From positions 1 to 32,362 of the forward strand of contig CAIMXI010000503.1 in NCBI GenBank assembly GCA_903845365.1: a stretch of DNA of 32,362 bases. The letters run 5' to 3'. Below, piece after piece: positions 8,060-15,540 of this stretch; the first letter of the stretch is position 1, and each line of letters begins with the position of its first letter. Made by a program: the position numbers and the translations under genes. The notes below the pieces were generated by a model that did no database searches, was not told the DNA's origin, and worked only from the letters and a program-made list of their open reading frames with translations. Source of the DNA: an uncultured Geobacteraceae bacterium (GTDB taxonomy: Bacteria; Desulfobacterota; Desulfuromonadia; Geobacterales; Pseudopelobacteraceae).

Positions 8060-11059
8060 TTACGGCATTGTCCAGCTTGCCGGTTGCTTCATCTTGATCC
8101 AGTATCCCATACCTGGTTCGAAAGTGGTCAGGCTGTTCACCTGCCTGTTGGGGACGTAGGAGAGCCATTCACTATCTTTCCAGCCCCAGATACTCTCTAT
8201 TAACTGAGCTATGGGGCTGATAGCATTACGTACCGCATCTGAATGGGCTATGCACCCCACAAGATTCCAGCCAGCCACAAGTGATAGAGGCTTGTCCGTT
8301 TGCCCGGCTCCCAATCCGCTCAAGGTAAAAGATACGGAGGTATTAGCCGGGTCATTACCCGTGGCACCCCAGTGCAATTTAAACAGAGCATCGAGTCCGA
8401 TCTCTTCAGCGTTAGCTTCACCCGCCTTCAAATGCTCCAGAGCAAAAGAGTTCACCTGCGCAAGCAGTTCCCGGTAAAGCGGCGCCTCCGGATCGGCCAA
8501 AAATGCCCGGAGCGAATTTTCGAATCCGATTTCAACGATCTTCGCCTGCGCAGACAGGTCAATTTCTTGTTGGTGCGGCATAGTCTCTGCGCGAAGTTCC
8601 TCCGCAGTCCGGTAATTGGCAGGTCGCAGGTAGGCTCCCCCGGTTATCATAAGGCGGTCATAAAACCAGCTTATCATATCCTTTTTTATATTTTCACGGC
8701 GCTTGTTTGTTTCAAGGTCAAACCGAGCCCATTCGAGTTGCTGATGCATCTGTTCCGGCTTCACTCCGAAAGTAGAGCACCACTTCAGGGCGAGCGAATC
8801 TTCAAGCCCTTCCTTTGCCCAGTATGCACCGACTAGCGCAGCAGCGACTGGGGCTTCTTTTACTTTTAAAACAGCAGGTGCTACGTTCTCTTTTAAAACA
8901 GCAGGTGCCACGTTCTCTTTTTGAACAGCAGGAGTCACTTTTTCTTTTGTTGCGCTACTGGTAAAGATGCCTGGCTGTGTGGTCGGTTGTCCGGCTGATG
9001 ATCCCTTCGCCCGCCAGACAGACGCATCTGAAGGCTGATCCTGCGATTGATCCCAGCCACCTCTTCTTGCCCTTGAAGCGTATCTGGAACAGAGGTAATT
9101 ATTCATTTTGTAACTGAAACCTGCGGGGTTGAATCTGCTATCCCTTTTTTTGTCAAGAAGGTACAAATACCCTTCCGTTACAAGTACGAGCAATGATTCA
9201 CGGACAGTATGGCTATCAATAGCCAGCTCTCTGCGAATGGTCTCCACGTTCGAGCAGCCATGAGCAACTTCATACAAATAGACCAGTATTCTGCCTTGAT
9301 CCTTTGTGAGTGGCCTTCTCTTTGCCTGGGTTGAGAGGTCCTCATATTGAAAATGTGGATGAACGAGTGGTTGATAGAGCGGCTTTTCAACTGATCTGGT
9401 GGCTTTTTGCGAGAGAGTGGCTTCCTCCCTGACAGTATGAGCCGACTTGACAACAGGGGGCGGCGTAACAGCATGAGTCTGCTTAGCCACAGAAGCCGTA
9501 ATGGTAGCAAGGGTGGGGTTTTGACGCTCAAACGGAGCAACAGCAGGGGCATGCACTTTTGCAGCCGGGGCTACCGGGGATTTGCCTTTCCGCGAAAAAA
9601 AGTCCTCAATGTTAAGGTCATCATCGTCGTCGTAGTCATTATCTATCGATTTGACAGGAGAAACAGGGACTGGCTCCTCAATCAGAACCGGAGCGACAAC
9701 AGTTTCACGCAGAGCGGTATCGGGGACAACCGGGGCCACAGCCTCACGCACGGCAGCAGCAGGGGCCAGTGGAGATTTGCCTTTCCGCGAAAAAAAGTCA
9801 TCAATGTTAAGGTCATCATCGTCGTCATTGTCTATGGATTTGACAGGAGAAACAGAAGCCGGCTCCTCAGTCAGAACCGGAGCGACAACAGTTTCACGCA
9901 GAGCGGTAGCGGGGACAACCGGAGCTACAACCTCACGCACAGCAGCAGCGGGGACAGCAGGAGCGACGACCTCACGCACAGCAGAAGCAGGAGCTGCAAC
10001 CAGAGCCGCAGCAGAAGTCGCAACCGGAGTGAAAACAGTTTCACGCACAACGGCAGCGGGGACAGCAGGAGCGACAACAGTCTCATGCATTGTTACAGAA
10101 TGAACGACCGGGATGGCGACGGTCTCATGCACGGCGGCAGAATAGGCAACAGGGGCTGGCTCCTCTGTTGGAACCGGAGCGTGGGAGACCACGCTTTTCC
10201 GCGAAAAAAAGTCCTCAAACTGACGATCCTCCAGGTCTTCATCATCCTGCGCTTCATTGCCAGCATCCTTGAGGATATCAATGACCGGCAGTTGATCAGT
10301 CGATTCTCCCGACGACAGGTCGTCTATCGGTTCAATCTCCAGCTCTTTAGTATAATTTACAGCGACCACTGGGAGTGGCTGCTCAATTGTTACCGGATCG
10401 ACAACAGCCTCAGGCTCTTCTGCAGAAGCGGCTGTTAAAGTGTCAGAGGACGGGGCGTCTTCAGGTAAAGAAGGATCCTCTTCCTGCATATCCTTGACAG
10501 AATCCTCGAGGGAAGGTTCTTCAACATCAATGACCGGCTGTCGATCAATCGATCGCTCCCCAGATGAGTCGTTCTTCGGCTCGGTCTCCGACTCTTCATC
10601 CAGATGCTCTAATAATTCAATACTCCATCCGGTCGTCAGATTGCTTGATAAAGCCTCCAACTCTTCCAATTGATCCGGTTCCAGAACCTGCGGCTGTTCC
10701 TGTCCGTCCGGCTCGGTCTCTTTTTTTGGAGCAGCGGTTTTATGGTTGACATGAGGTTTCGCTGCGGCAACCTGTTTCCTGGCGACGGCCTGTGCGACTA
10801 CATTCTTCTTGGTGGCGGTCGGAGCAGCTTGAGTGACTACCTGCTTTTTCGGAGCAGGCGGAGGAGCAGACTGGGGGGCAACCGGGGCGGCAGTCTGTTT
10901 TTTTGCGGCAACAGGGGCAGCCGTAGTATCTTCAGGGATGTCGGCCTCGGGCGAAGTAAAGTTGTCATGCAGGCTATCAACAGCAGACTTGAGGCCAGGT
11001 TCGTCAAAGAACCGCGAAAACAGGGCGTCGAAACCTTTACCACCGCGAACTTTTGTCAT
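8060..11059 (-). CDS. Disordered ParB-like adaptor with winged-helix domain (ParA partner)
   Basis: A 999-residue protein that starts one base inside the stop codon of the upstream parA (TAATG), so the two are translationally coupled. Its N-terminus (MTKVRGGKGFDALF) matches the start of chromosomal ParB proteins, a basic Gly-rich segment followed by L-D-A-L, which contacts ParA and stimulates its ATPase. Residues about 40-560 are Pro/Ala/Val/Glu-rich and probably disordered, with three copies of a [ED]DFFSRK motif inside acidic surroundings and a recent 63/65-residue duplication. Residues about 578-645 (LTKDQGRILVYLYEVAHG, then IRRELAIDSHTVRESLLVLV) look like a winged helix-turn-helix. The last about 75 residues (SLVAGWNLVG...EPGMGYWIKM) resemble a beta-rich domain usually found at the end of exported proteins. 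No ParB nuclease-like CTPase domain is seen. I infer a ParA-activating adaptor that may bind DNA; the function of the C-terminal domain is unknown. Confidence 0.7.
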   Translation of the reverse strand: MTKVRGGKGFDALFSRFFDEPGLKSAVDSLHDNFTSPEADIPEDTTAAPVAAKKQTAAPVAPQSAPPPAPKKQVVTQAAPTATKKNVVAQAVARKQVAAAKPHVNHKTAAPKKETEPDGQEQPQVLEPDQLEELEALSSNLTTGWSIELLEHLDEESETEPKNDSSGERSIDRQPVIDVEEPSLEDSVKDMQEEDPSLPEDAPSSDTLTAASAEEPEAVVDPVTIEQPLPVVAVNYTKELEIEPIDDLSSGESTDQLPVIDILKDAGNEAQDDEDLEDRQFEDFFSRKSVVSHAPVPTEEPAPVAYSAAVHETVAIPVVHSVTMHETVVAPAVPAAVVRETVFTPVATSAAALVAAPASAVREVVAPAVPAAAVREVVAPVVPATALRETVVAPVLTEEPASVSPVKSIDNDDDDDLNIDDFFSRKGKSPLAPAAAVREAVAPVVPDTALRETVVAPVLIEEPVPVSPVKSIDNDYDDDDDLNIEDFFSRKGKSPVAPAAKVHAPAVAPFERQNPTLATITASVAKQTHAVTPPPVVKSAHTVREEATLSQKATRSVEKPLYQPLVHPHFQYEDLSTQAKRRPLTKDQGRILVYLYEVAHGCSNVETIRRELAIDSHTVRESLLVLVTEGYLYLLDKKRDSRFNPAGFSYKMNNYLCSRYASRARRGGWDQSQDQPSDASVWRAKGSSAGQPTTQPGIFTSSATKEKVTPAVQKENVAPAVLKENVAPAVLKVKEAPVAAALVGAYWAKEGLEDSLALKWCSTFGVKPEQMHQQLEWARFDLETNKRRENIKKDMISWFYDRLMITGGAYLRPANYRTAEELRAETMPHQQEIDLSAQAKIVEIGFENSLRAFLADPEAPLYRELLAQVNSFALEHLKAGEANAEEIGLDALFKLHWGATGNDPANTSVSFTLSGLGAGQTDKPLSLVAGWNLVGCIAHSDAVRNAISPIAQLIESIWGWKDSEWLSYVPNRQVNSLTTFEPGMGYWIKMKQPASWTMP
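9560..9943 (-). repeat. Tandem duplication carrying the DFFSRK motif
   Basis: Two adjacent segments, 9755-9943 (63 codons) and 9560-9754 (65 codons), encode near-identical protein: AVRE-VAPVVP-TALRETVV, then SPVKSIDND, an Asp run, DLNI[DE]DFFSRKGKSP and APAA. The two-codon length difference lies in the Asp run. A third, more diverged [ED]DFFSRK copy lies at about 10190-10225. The duplication raises the number of copies of a short linear motif in the disordered region, as expected for a multivalent interaction protein. Confidence 0.85.
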
Positions 11060-11826
11060 TATAGGAGTCCTAACACTTCATTAGCAAGCGAGCGAAATTT
11101 ATGACTTGCAGTACATGAAGGAGAATGTCGTAATACTGTAATTTTTTGGGCAACGGCCTCTTTGATTTTCGTATCTGTATGAATGACAGTAGCAAACACT
11201 TTGGCCGCAAATCTGCGCTGAATATGGTCAACTGAAGCACGGCTGATACTCGTCCGGCCATCAGCCTTATTGATGACAGCCTTGAGGAAGCGTAATTCCG
11301 GGTTAACCCTTGCAGCAATTGAGCTGATCGCTTCAAGAGCGGCAACGAAACCGTCCAGGGAATAGCGGCAACCGGCTTCGATCGGTATGATGGCACAATC
11401 ACTGGCAATCAGACTGTTGATCGTATACAGTCCAAGTGACGGATTGTTGTCTATTATGGTGATATCATAATGTTCATTGGCATATTTACGAATACTCTTC
11501 CTTAATATCTGGTACGATTTTTTTACATCCTGGTAAAGGTCTACTTCCAGGTGGGATATCTGTGGTGAGTTATTCACTGTATCAATATTCTTGTACGAAG
11601 TTCCATAAATGCATTCGTCAACGGGAGTCCCGTGGGCAAAAATATCATACAGGGATTTTGGTTCAGCAATGTCACCGGCGGGAGAAAAAATAGAGGATGT
11701 GTTACATTGGGGATCGCAATCAAGAACCAGCACCTTCTTGCCACGCATAGCCAAAGCATGAGCTAGATTGGTAGCAATGCATGACTTACCAACCCCCCCC
11801 TTATGGTTAATAATGGATACAATCAA
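11059..11826 (-). CDS. ParA-family ATPase, first gene of the operon
   Basis: A 255-residue Soj/ParA-like protein. I place the start at TTG 11826: GGGAG lies seven bases upstream, a promoter at 11864-11891 falls inside the longer ATG-started frame (11952), and the protein then begins directly with the first beta strand and Walker A (INHKGGVGKSCIATNLAHAL). Also visible are the A' motif (VLVLDCDPQCNTSS) and Walker B (YDITIIDNNPSLG). The signature lysine (Lys9) and P-loop lysine (Lys14) are both present, unlike in the second ParA of this operon. ParA proteins form ATP-dependent dimers on DNA and move cargo through a partner that triggers hydrolysis; the partner here is probably the next gene, whose start overlaps this stop. 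A run of eight G residues encodes part of the Walker A (complement of 11793-11800). Confidence 0.88.
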   Translation of the reverse strand: MIVSIINHKGGVGKSCIATNLAHALAMRGKKVLVLDCDPQCNTSSIFSPAGDIAEPKSLYDIFAHGTPVDECIYGTSYKNIDTVNNSPQISHLEVDLYQDVKKSYQILRKSIRKYANEHYDITIIDNNPSLGLYTINSLIASDCAIIPIEAGCRYSLDGFVAALEAISSIAARVNPELRFLKAVINKADGRTSISRASVDHIQRRFAAKVFATVIHTDTKIKEAVAQKITVLRHSPSCTASHKFRSLANEVLGLL

Positions 11827-11863
11827 TGGATAGCTCCCTGCAAATAACTTTATTTTGCGTGAC

Positions 11864-11891
11864 AATATATACGTAAATAGCCGTCTGTCAA
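11864..11891 (-). promoter_or_regulatory. Sigma70-like promoter of the ParA operon
   Basis: Read on the minus strand: TTGACA (11891-11886), a 16-bp spacer, then TATATT (11869-11864). The -35 is a perfect consensus match and the -10 differs at one position. The predicted transcript would start near 11857, about 30 bases before the TTG start of parA. The five minus-strand genes that follow have gaps of 0 to 99 bp, so one transcript of about 10.6 kb is likely. Confidence 0.7.
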
Positions 11892-11901
11892 TATATTTCC
11901 C

Positions 11902-11931
11902 GACGAAATTTCGGAAGAATTGACGAAATTT
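11902..11931. promoter_or_regulatory. 10-bp direct repeat, 20 bp apart, upstream of the ParA-operon promoter
   Basis: GACGAAATTT occurs at 11902-11911 and again at 11922-11931, exactly 20 bp (about two helical turns) apart, so both copies face the same side of the DNA. They lie 11 to 40 bp upstream of the -35 hexamer of the minus-strand promoter. That is where an activator of the OmpR type could bind. The divergent gene at 12121 encodes such a regulator, and the ParA/winged-helix products are alternative binders. Confidence 0.55.
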
Positions 11932-12011
11932 TAACGGAGGTTTCCTTGTCATTGACAGCAGGCATAAAAAATATAATAGTTGTAATTATCTTTTAAATGG
12001 GTTATTTATCT

Positions 12012-12027
12012 CATTATTAGAATAATG
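12012..12027. promoter_or_regulatory. Short AT-rich inverted repeat in the divergent intergenic region
   Basis: CATTATT (12012-12018) and AATAATG (12021-12027) form a 7-bp inverted repeat around a 2-bp centre, within a very AT-rich intergenic region between the ParA operon and the response-regulator gene. It may be an operator. AT-rich sequence produces such palindromes easily, so confidence is low. Confidence 0.3.
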
Positions 12028-12120
12028 TATTATTAATTAACACTATTCTGCTAGAGGACGATCAGGTATTATTGCTGAATAAATTCGAGTATATACAAAA
12101 CTTTTGCACGGGAGATTATG

Positions 12121-12789
12121 ATGAAAATACTTGTTATTGAAGATGAAAAGAAAGTTGCCAGCTTCATAAAGAAAGGGTTTGAAAACGAATCTTACCAGGT
12201 TACTCTCAGTCACAATGGTGAAGATGGCCTTCAAAAAGCAACCAGCAATGAATTCGACTTGATCATTCTCGATAGTATATTACCGAAAATGGATGGCTTG
12301 ACTGTTTTATGTCAATTACGTGAAACAGGTATTCAGGTTCCTGTTTTAATGTTAACCGCAAAAACGGAAACGACAGATATTGTTACCGGACTTGATTCTG
12401 GTGCAGACGCTTATATGGCAAAACCATTTGTTTTTGCAGAGCTACTGGCAAGAGTGAAGGTGCTGTTCCGTAGAAGTAAACAGTTAAGAGGCTCCGATAT
12501 TCGGTATGCCAATCTGCGAATTGATCCTGTTGATCACAGGGTTTGGAGAGACGATACCGAGATCAGGCTTTCGGGTACGGAATATCAGATACTTGCTTAT
12601 TTGGTAAGACACGCGGAAGTCCCTGTTTCTCGAAAAGAAATCGTAGACAATTGTTGGAAAGGGCCGTTCAGTATGTTTTCAAATGTCGTAGATGTTTATA
12701 TCAATTATATCCGGAAAAAAGTTGACGTTCCATTTTCACCGAAGCTGATTCACTCTATTAGAGGTAAAGGATTTGTTTTGAAAGACTAA
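12121..12789 (+). CDS. OmpR/PhoB-family response regulator, no adjacent kinase
   Basis: A 222-residue two-domain regulator. ATG 12121 is preferred to ATG 12118 because GGAG is six rather than three bases upstream and family members begin MKILVIEDE. The receiver (about 1-118) has the acidic pair (IEDE), phospho-acceptor Asp in LIILDSILPKMDG, Thr/Ser in LTAK and Lys in MAKPF, so it should be phosphorylatable. The winged-helix domain (about 128-222) contains LSGTEYQILAYLVRH, a recognition helix in NVVDVYINYIRKKV and the closing HSIRGKGFVL. No histidine kinase lies downstream; a permease follows after about 30 bp. It is divergent from the ParA operon across a 295-bp AT-rich region containing spaced direct repeats, so that operon is a plausible target. 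Its local GC content is lower than that of the following genes. Confidence 0.9.
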   Translation: MKILVIEDEKKVASFIKKGFENESYQVTLSHNGEDGLQKATSNEFDLIILDSILPKMDGLTVLCQLRETGIQVPVLMLTAKTETTDIVTGLDSGADAYMAKPFVFAELLARVKVLFRRSKQLRGSDIRYANLRIDPVDHRVWRDDTEIRLSGTEYQILAYLVRHAEVPVSRKEIVDNCWKGPFSMFSNVVDVYINYIRKKVDVPFSPKLIHSIRGKGFVLKD

Positions 12790-12821
12790 GTAGCGGAGTA
12801 AGGTTGATCATCTGGAGGGGT

Positions 12822-13520
12822 ATGGAACTGATTCTCGATGGCATATCCATGGCACTTAAGCTGATTTTTTCGCTTGACCGCGAGGTACTGTCGGTTACCC
12901 TGCTTTCACTCGGAATTTCATGCAGTGCCACGATTGTCAGCCTCCTGATAGGAATTTCTTCGGGGGTTGTGCTGGCACTTGCCAGTTTTCCCGGTCGGCG
13001 TTTTGTCATCAGCCTGGTCAACACCGGCATGGGCTTGCCGCCGGTTGTTGTTGGCCTGTTTGTGACACTGCTACTCTGGCGCAGTGGTCCGCTCGGATTT
13101 ATGGAAATTCTCTACACCCCGACTGCCATGATTCTTGCCCAAACGGTCATTGCTACACCCCTTGTGGCCGGCATCACTATCGCCTCAATCCAGAATCTTC
13201 CTGCCAATCTTAAACTTCAGGTGCGCGCCCTGGGCGCTACCCGTGTTCAAACTGTCTGGATACTTGTGCGGGAAGCCCGCTTGCCGCTCCTGGCGGCGGT
13301 GATGGCCGGTTTTGGCGGAGTTATTTCCGAGGTGGGCGCTTCGATCATGGTCGGCGGCAACATTAAAGGACAGACCAGGGTACTTACGACAGCCACCGTA
13401 ATGGAAACCGGTAAAGGGAACTTTGATGTCGCTATCGCCCTGTCATTGATTCTGCTGCTGCTGGTATTCGGGGTCAACTACCTGCTGACAGTCATTCAGC
13501 AGCGGGAGCGACCGCGATGA
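12822..13520 (+). CDS. tupB: ABC transporter permease, tungstate (TupB) type
   Basis: A 232-residue integral membrane protein with about five transmembrane segments. The cytoplasmic loop contains ALGATRVQTVWILVREARLP (EAA-type loop), followed by EVGASIMVGGNIKGQTRVLT, the pattern typical of TupB/WtpB tungstate and molybdate permeases. ATG 12822 fits the usual N-terminus (MELILDG, then LIFSLDREVLSVTLLSL), although its GGAGG is only three bases upstream; a TTG at 12804 with GGAG five bases away is an alternative. A complete importer also needs a periplasmic binding protein (TupA) and an ATPase (TupC). Neither is in the window, and the upstream neighbour is a response regulator. The stop overlaps the sirtuin start by four bases. 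Substrate is assigned from family pattern only. Confidence 0.8.
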   Translation: MELILDGISMALKLIFSLDREVLSVTLLSLGISCSATIVSLLIGISSGVVLALASFPGRRFVISLVNTGMGLPPVVVGLFVTLLLWRSGPLGFMEILYTPTAMILAQTVIATPLVAGITIASIQNLPANLKLQVRALGATRVQTVWILVREARLPLLAAVMAGFGGVISEVGASIMVGGNIKGQTRVLTTATVMETGKGNFDVAIALSLILLLLVFGVNYLLTVIQQRERPR

Positions 13521-14332
13521 TAGGACGTGCTGCCGAGGCGATCAAGGAAGCAGAGGTCTTTGTCATTACAGCCGGCGCGGGGATGGGAGTCGATTCCGGT
13601 CTGCCTGACTTTCGCGGTGATAAAGGCTTTTGGCATGCGTACCCTGCTTATGCGCGGTTGGGACTCACCTTTATTGACTGCGCCAACCCACAACATTTTT
13701 CTGCTGACCCCTCCCTCGGCTGGGGCTTTTACGGCCACCGAACCAACCTCTACCGGGATACCGTTCCGCATGAAGGTTTCCATATTATCAGGAAGTGGAT
13801 TGAGCGGAAGAAGGCAGAGTATTTTGTCGTGACCTCCAACGTCGATGGACAGTTTCAAAAGGCCGGCTATGCCGATGACCGAATTGTAGAAGTTCATGGT
13901 TCGATCCACTGGCTGCAGTGCCAGTCGCCATGCAGCAGCACTATTTGGGATAATAATGAGGTCATCCCGATTGATGAGAACAGCATGCGGGCACGTCACC
14001 TTCTGCCCCGCTGCCCCGACTGCGGAGAGGTCAGCCGCCCCAATATCCTAATGTTCGGCGACTGGTCATGGCTGCCGGATCGTACCCGTACCCAGGAACA
14101 CGCTTTTGATCGGTTTCTGGCCGCGCATGCCGGGCGTCGCATAGCGGTAATCGAAATGGGGGCAGGAAGTGCCATTCCGACAATCCGGGCGACCTCGGAG
14201 AGAATCGGGTGGAATTATGAATATGCGACGGTGATTCGTATTAACCCCAGGGAGCCTGAAGTAGCAGCGCCCCACATTTCGCTGGCGTGCGGGGCGCTGG
14301 AAGGGTTACAGGCGATTGATGCATTGCTTTAG
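13517..14332 (+). CDS. SIR2-family NAD-dependent protein deacylase
   Basis: A 271-residue sirtuin starting at ATG 13517 (ATGA overlap with the permease; GGGAG eight bases upstream). NAD-binding signature: TAGAGMGVDSGLPDFRG near residues 19-36. The ribose/nicotinamide site is TSNVDGQFQKAG, the catalytic His is in VEVHGSIHWLQC, and four cysteines (C-x3-C then C-x2-C in RCPDCG) fit the structural zinc. RPNILMFGD replaces the more usual RPxVVxFGE segment. Sirtuins remove acyl groups from lysines using NAD, releasing nicotinamide and O-acyl-ADP-ribose; some family members are instead NAD hydrolases in defence, but the zinc site and HG motif here favour deacylation. Coupling to a transporter permease is unusual. 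Confidence 0.85.
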   Translation: MIGRAAEAIKEAEVFVITAGAGMGVDSGLPDFRGDKGFWHAYPAYARLGLTFIDCANPQHFSADPSLGWGFYGHRTNLYRDTVPHEGFHIIRKWIERKKAEYFVVTSNVDGQFQKAGYADDRIVEVHGSIHWLQCQSPCSSTIWDNNEVIPIDENSMRARHLLPRCPDCGEVSRPNILMFGDWSWLPDRTRTQEHAFDRFLAAHAGRRIAVIEMGAGSAIPTIRATSERIGWNYEYATVIRINPREPEVAAPHISLACGALEGLQAIDALL

Positions 14333-14359
14333 CGCATCAGCAATGGGTAACGTTTGAAA

Positions 14360-15094
14360 TCAGTGAAGTGAGATATGAAGGGAGTTGATATGAGTCGCCG
14401 TTTCCCGCTCCAGCAGACAGCCGCTTCTAAGGTCGGTGTCTTCGGCGGCATTGATAAGGCGTTTGGCGGCGGAGAGTGCATTAAGCGGATGGCTGGCAAT
14501 CCGCTCTGCAAGTTGGACTACCTCTGGCCAGAAAACATCATCGGCATAAACCCGATCCACCAGCCCCATTCTCAGAGCATCGGCCGAGCTGTACGGCTCT
14601 GACGTCATGAAAATTTCCCTGGCAAAATTTTTGCCGACAATGTGAGGCAGTTTGTGCGTTCCGCAGAAACCGGTGATGATGCCGAGCTTTGCTCCGGAAT
14701 GTCCGATGCGTAATCCTTCAGTGGCGATGCGGATATCGCACGACATGGCGAGATCACAGCCACCACCCATGGTGATGCCGTTCAGGGCACAGATGACCGG
14801 TTTTGAGCAGGATTCAATCTGGTCGAACAGCGATTGTCCGAACTCGGCAAAGTGAAAGGCATCGCCTGGAGAGAAGTTCACCATCTGGCCGATGTCGGCT
14901 CCAGCAGCAAAAGATTCTCCCGGATAACCGCTTAAAACGACAGCATACGCCGATTCATCTCCCTCAAGTTGCGCAAACGCACGCTTCAGCTCGCGGATAG
15001 TGGTGATGGAGAGTTTGTTAAAACGCGAACCGGCGTCGAGCAGAATATAGCCGACCCGGTTCGTTATCTCTATGCGGAGTTTTTTGTAAGGCAT
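14360..15094 (-). CDS. Crotonase-family protein, catalytic glutamates replaced
   Basis: A 244-residue enoyl-CoA hydratase/isomerase-fold protein. The first oxyanion-hole segment is FAAGADIGQM and the second is NGITMGGGCDLAMSCDIRIA. In classical enoyl-CoA hydratase two glutamates activate water: the first normally follows GGGC (GGGCE) but is Asp here, and the second (in PEINLGIIPG-type motifs) is replaced in HSGAKLGIITG by Gly. Hydratase activity is therefore doubtful; another crotonase reaction such as isomerisation, decarboxylation or thioester hydrolysis is possible. It starts inside the stop of the B12-binding gene (TGATG) and ends the operon. The two converging genes (sirtuin and this one) are separated by only 27 bp. 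Confidence 0.8.
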   Translation of the reverse strand: MPYKKLRIEITNRVGYILLDAGSRFNKLSITTIRELKRAFAQLEGDESAYAVVLSGYPGESFAAGADIGQMVNFSPGDAFHFAEFGQSLFDQIESCSKPVICALNGITMGGGCDLAMSCDIRIATEGLRIGHSGAKLGIITGFCGTHKLPHIVGKNFAREIFMTSEPYSSADALRMGLVDRVYADDVFWPEVVQLAERIASHPLNALSAAKRLINAAEDTDLRSGCLLERETATHINSLHISLH

Positions 15095-15498
15095 CAGGCC
15101 CGAGGCTGAACATTCTCTTTCACCCAGGCAACAATATCTTCCGTAGAGGTACCGGGGGTAAAAACCTCGCAGATACCGGTAGCTTTCAGTCCTGGGATAT
15201 CATCTTCCGGAATAACGCCGCCTCCGAAAACCTTGATATCGTCGACCCCTTTTTCCTTGAAAAGCTGCATGACTTTAGGGAGCAGAGTGTTGTGCGCCCC
15301 TGACAGAATCGAGAGGCCGACACAGTCAACATCTTCCTGAATGGCGGCGGAGACTATCTGCTCGGGAGTCTGGTGCAGGCCGGTATAGATGACCTCAAAA
15401 CCAGAGTCACGAAAGGCACGGGCGATTATTTTAGCGCCACGATCATGGCCGTCCAGCCCCGGTTTTCCGACAAGTACGCGTAAAGTTCTTTCAGCCAT
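15094..15498 (-). CDS. Stand-alone cobalamin-binding subunit of a methylmalonyl-CoA-mutase-type enzyme
   Basis: A 134-residue protein. It has the B12-binding signature [19 protein letters not shown] (D-x-H-x-x-G, histidine as lower cobalt ligand), then [12 protein letters not shown] (S-x-L) and [11 protein letters not shown] (GG motif). This equals the C-terminal domain of methylmalonyl-CoA mutase or the small subunit of isobutyryl-CoA-type mutases, which rearrange acyl-CoA carbon skeletons using adenosylcobalamin. The catalytic large subunit is not in the window and must be elsewhere. The gene lies 42 bp after cobO, whose product makes adenosylcobalamin, consistent with cofactor supply and use in one operon. 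The ribosome binding site is GGAGG upstream of ATG 15498. Confidence 0.9.
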   Translation of the reverse strand: MAERTLRVLVGKPGLDGHDRGAKIIARAFRDSGFEVIYTGLHQTPEQIVSAAIQEDVDCVGLSILSGAHNTLLPKVMQLFKEKGVDDIKVFGGGVIPEDDIPGLKATGICEVFTPGTSTEDIVAWVKENVQPRA

Positions 15499-15540
15499 GG
15501 TAAATACCCTCCAGTGTATTAGTGGTTAAGTGATATTTCT

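Noticed and set aside
9407..10438. 343-residue plus-strand frame rich in Arg, Ser, Gly and Asn
   Set aside because: Antisense to the Pro/Ala-rich disordered protein; low-complexity sense codons make stop-free antisense frames.
11826..11952. ParA-1 starting at ATG 11952 (297 residues)
   Set aside because: The added 42 residues have no family similarity and overlap a strong promoter, while TTG 11826 has a good ribosome binding site.
13496..13999. 167-residue minus-strand frame across the sirtuin gene
   Set aside because: Antisense shadow of a well-supported gene; no recognisable domain.
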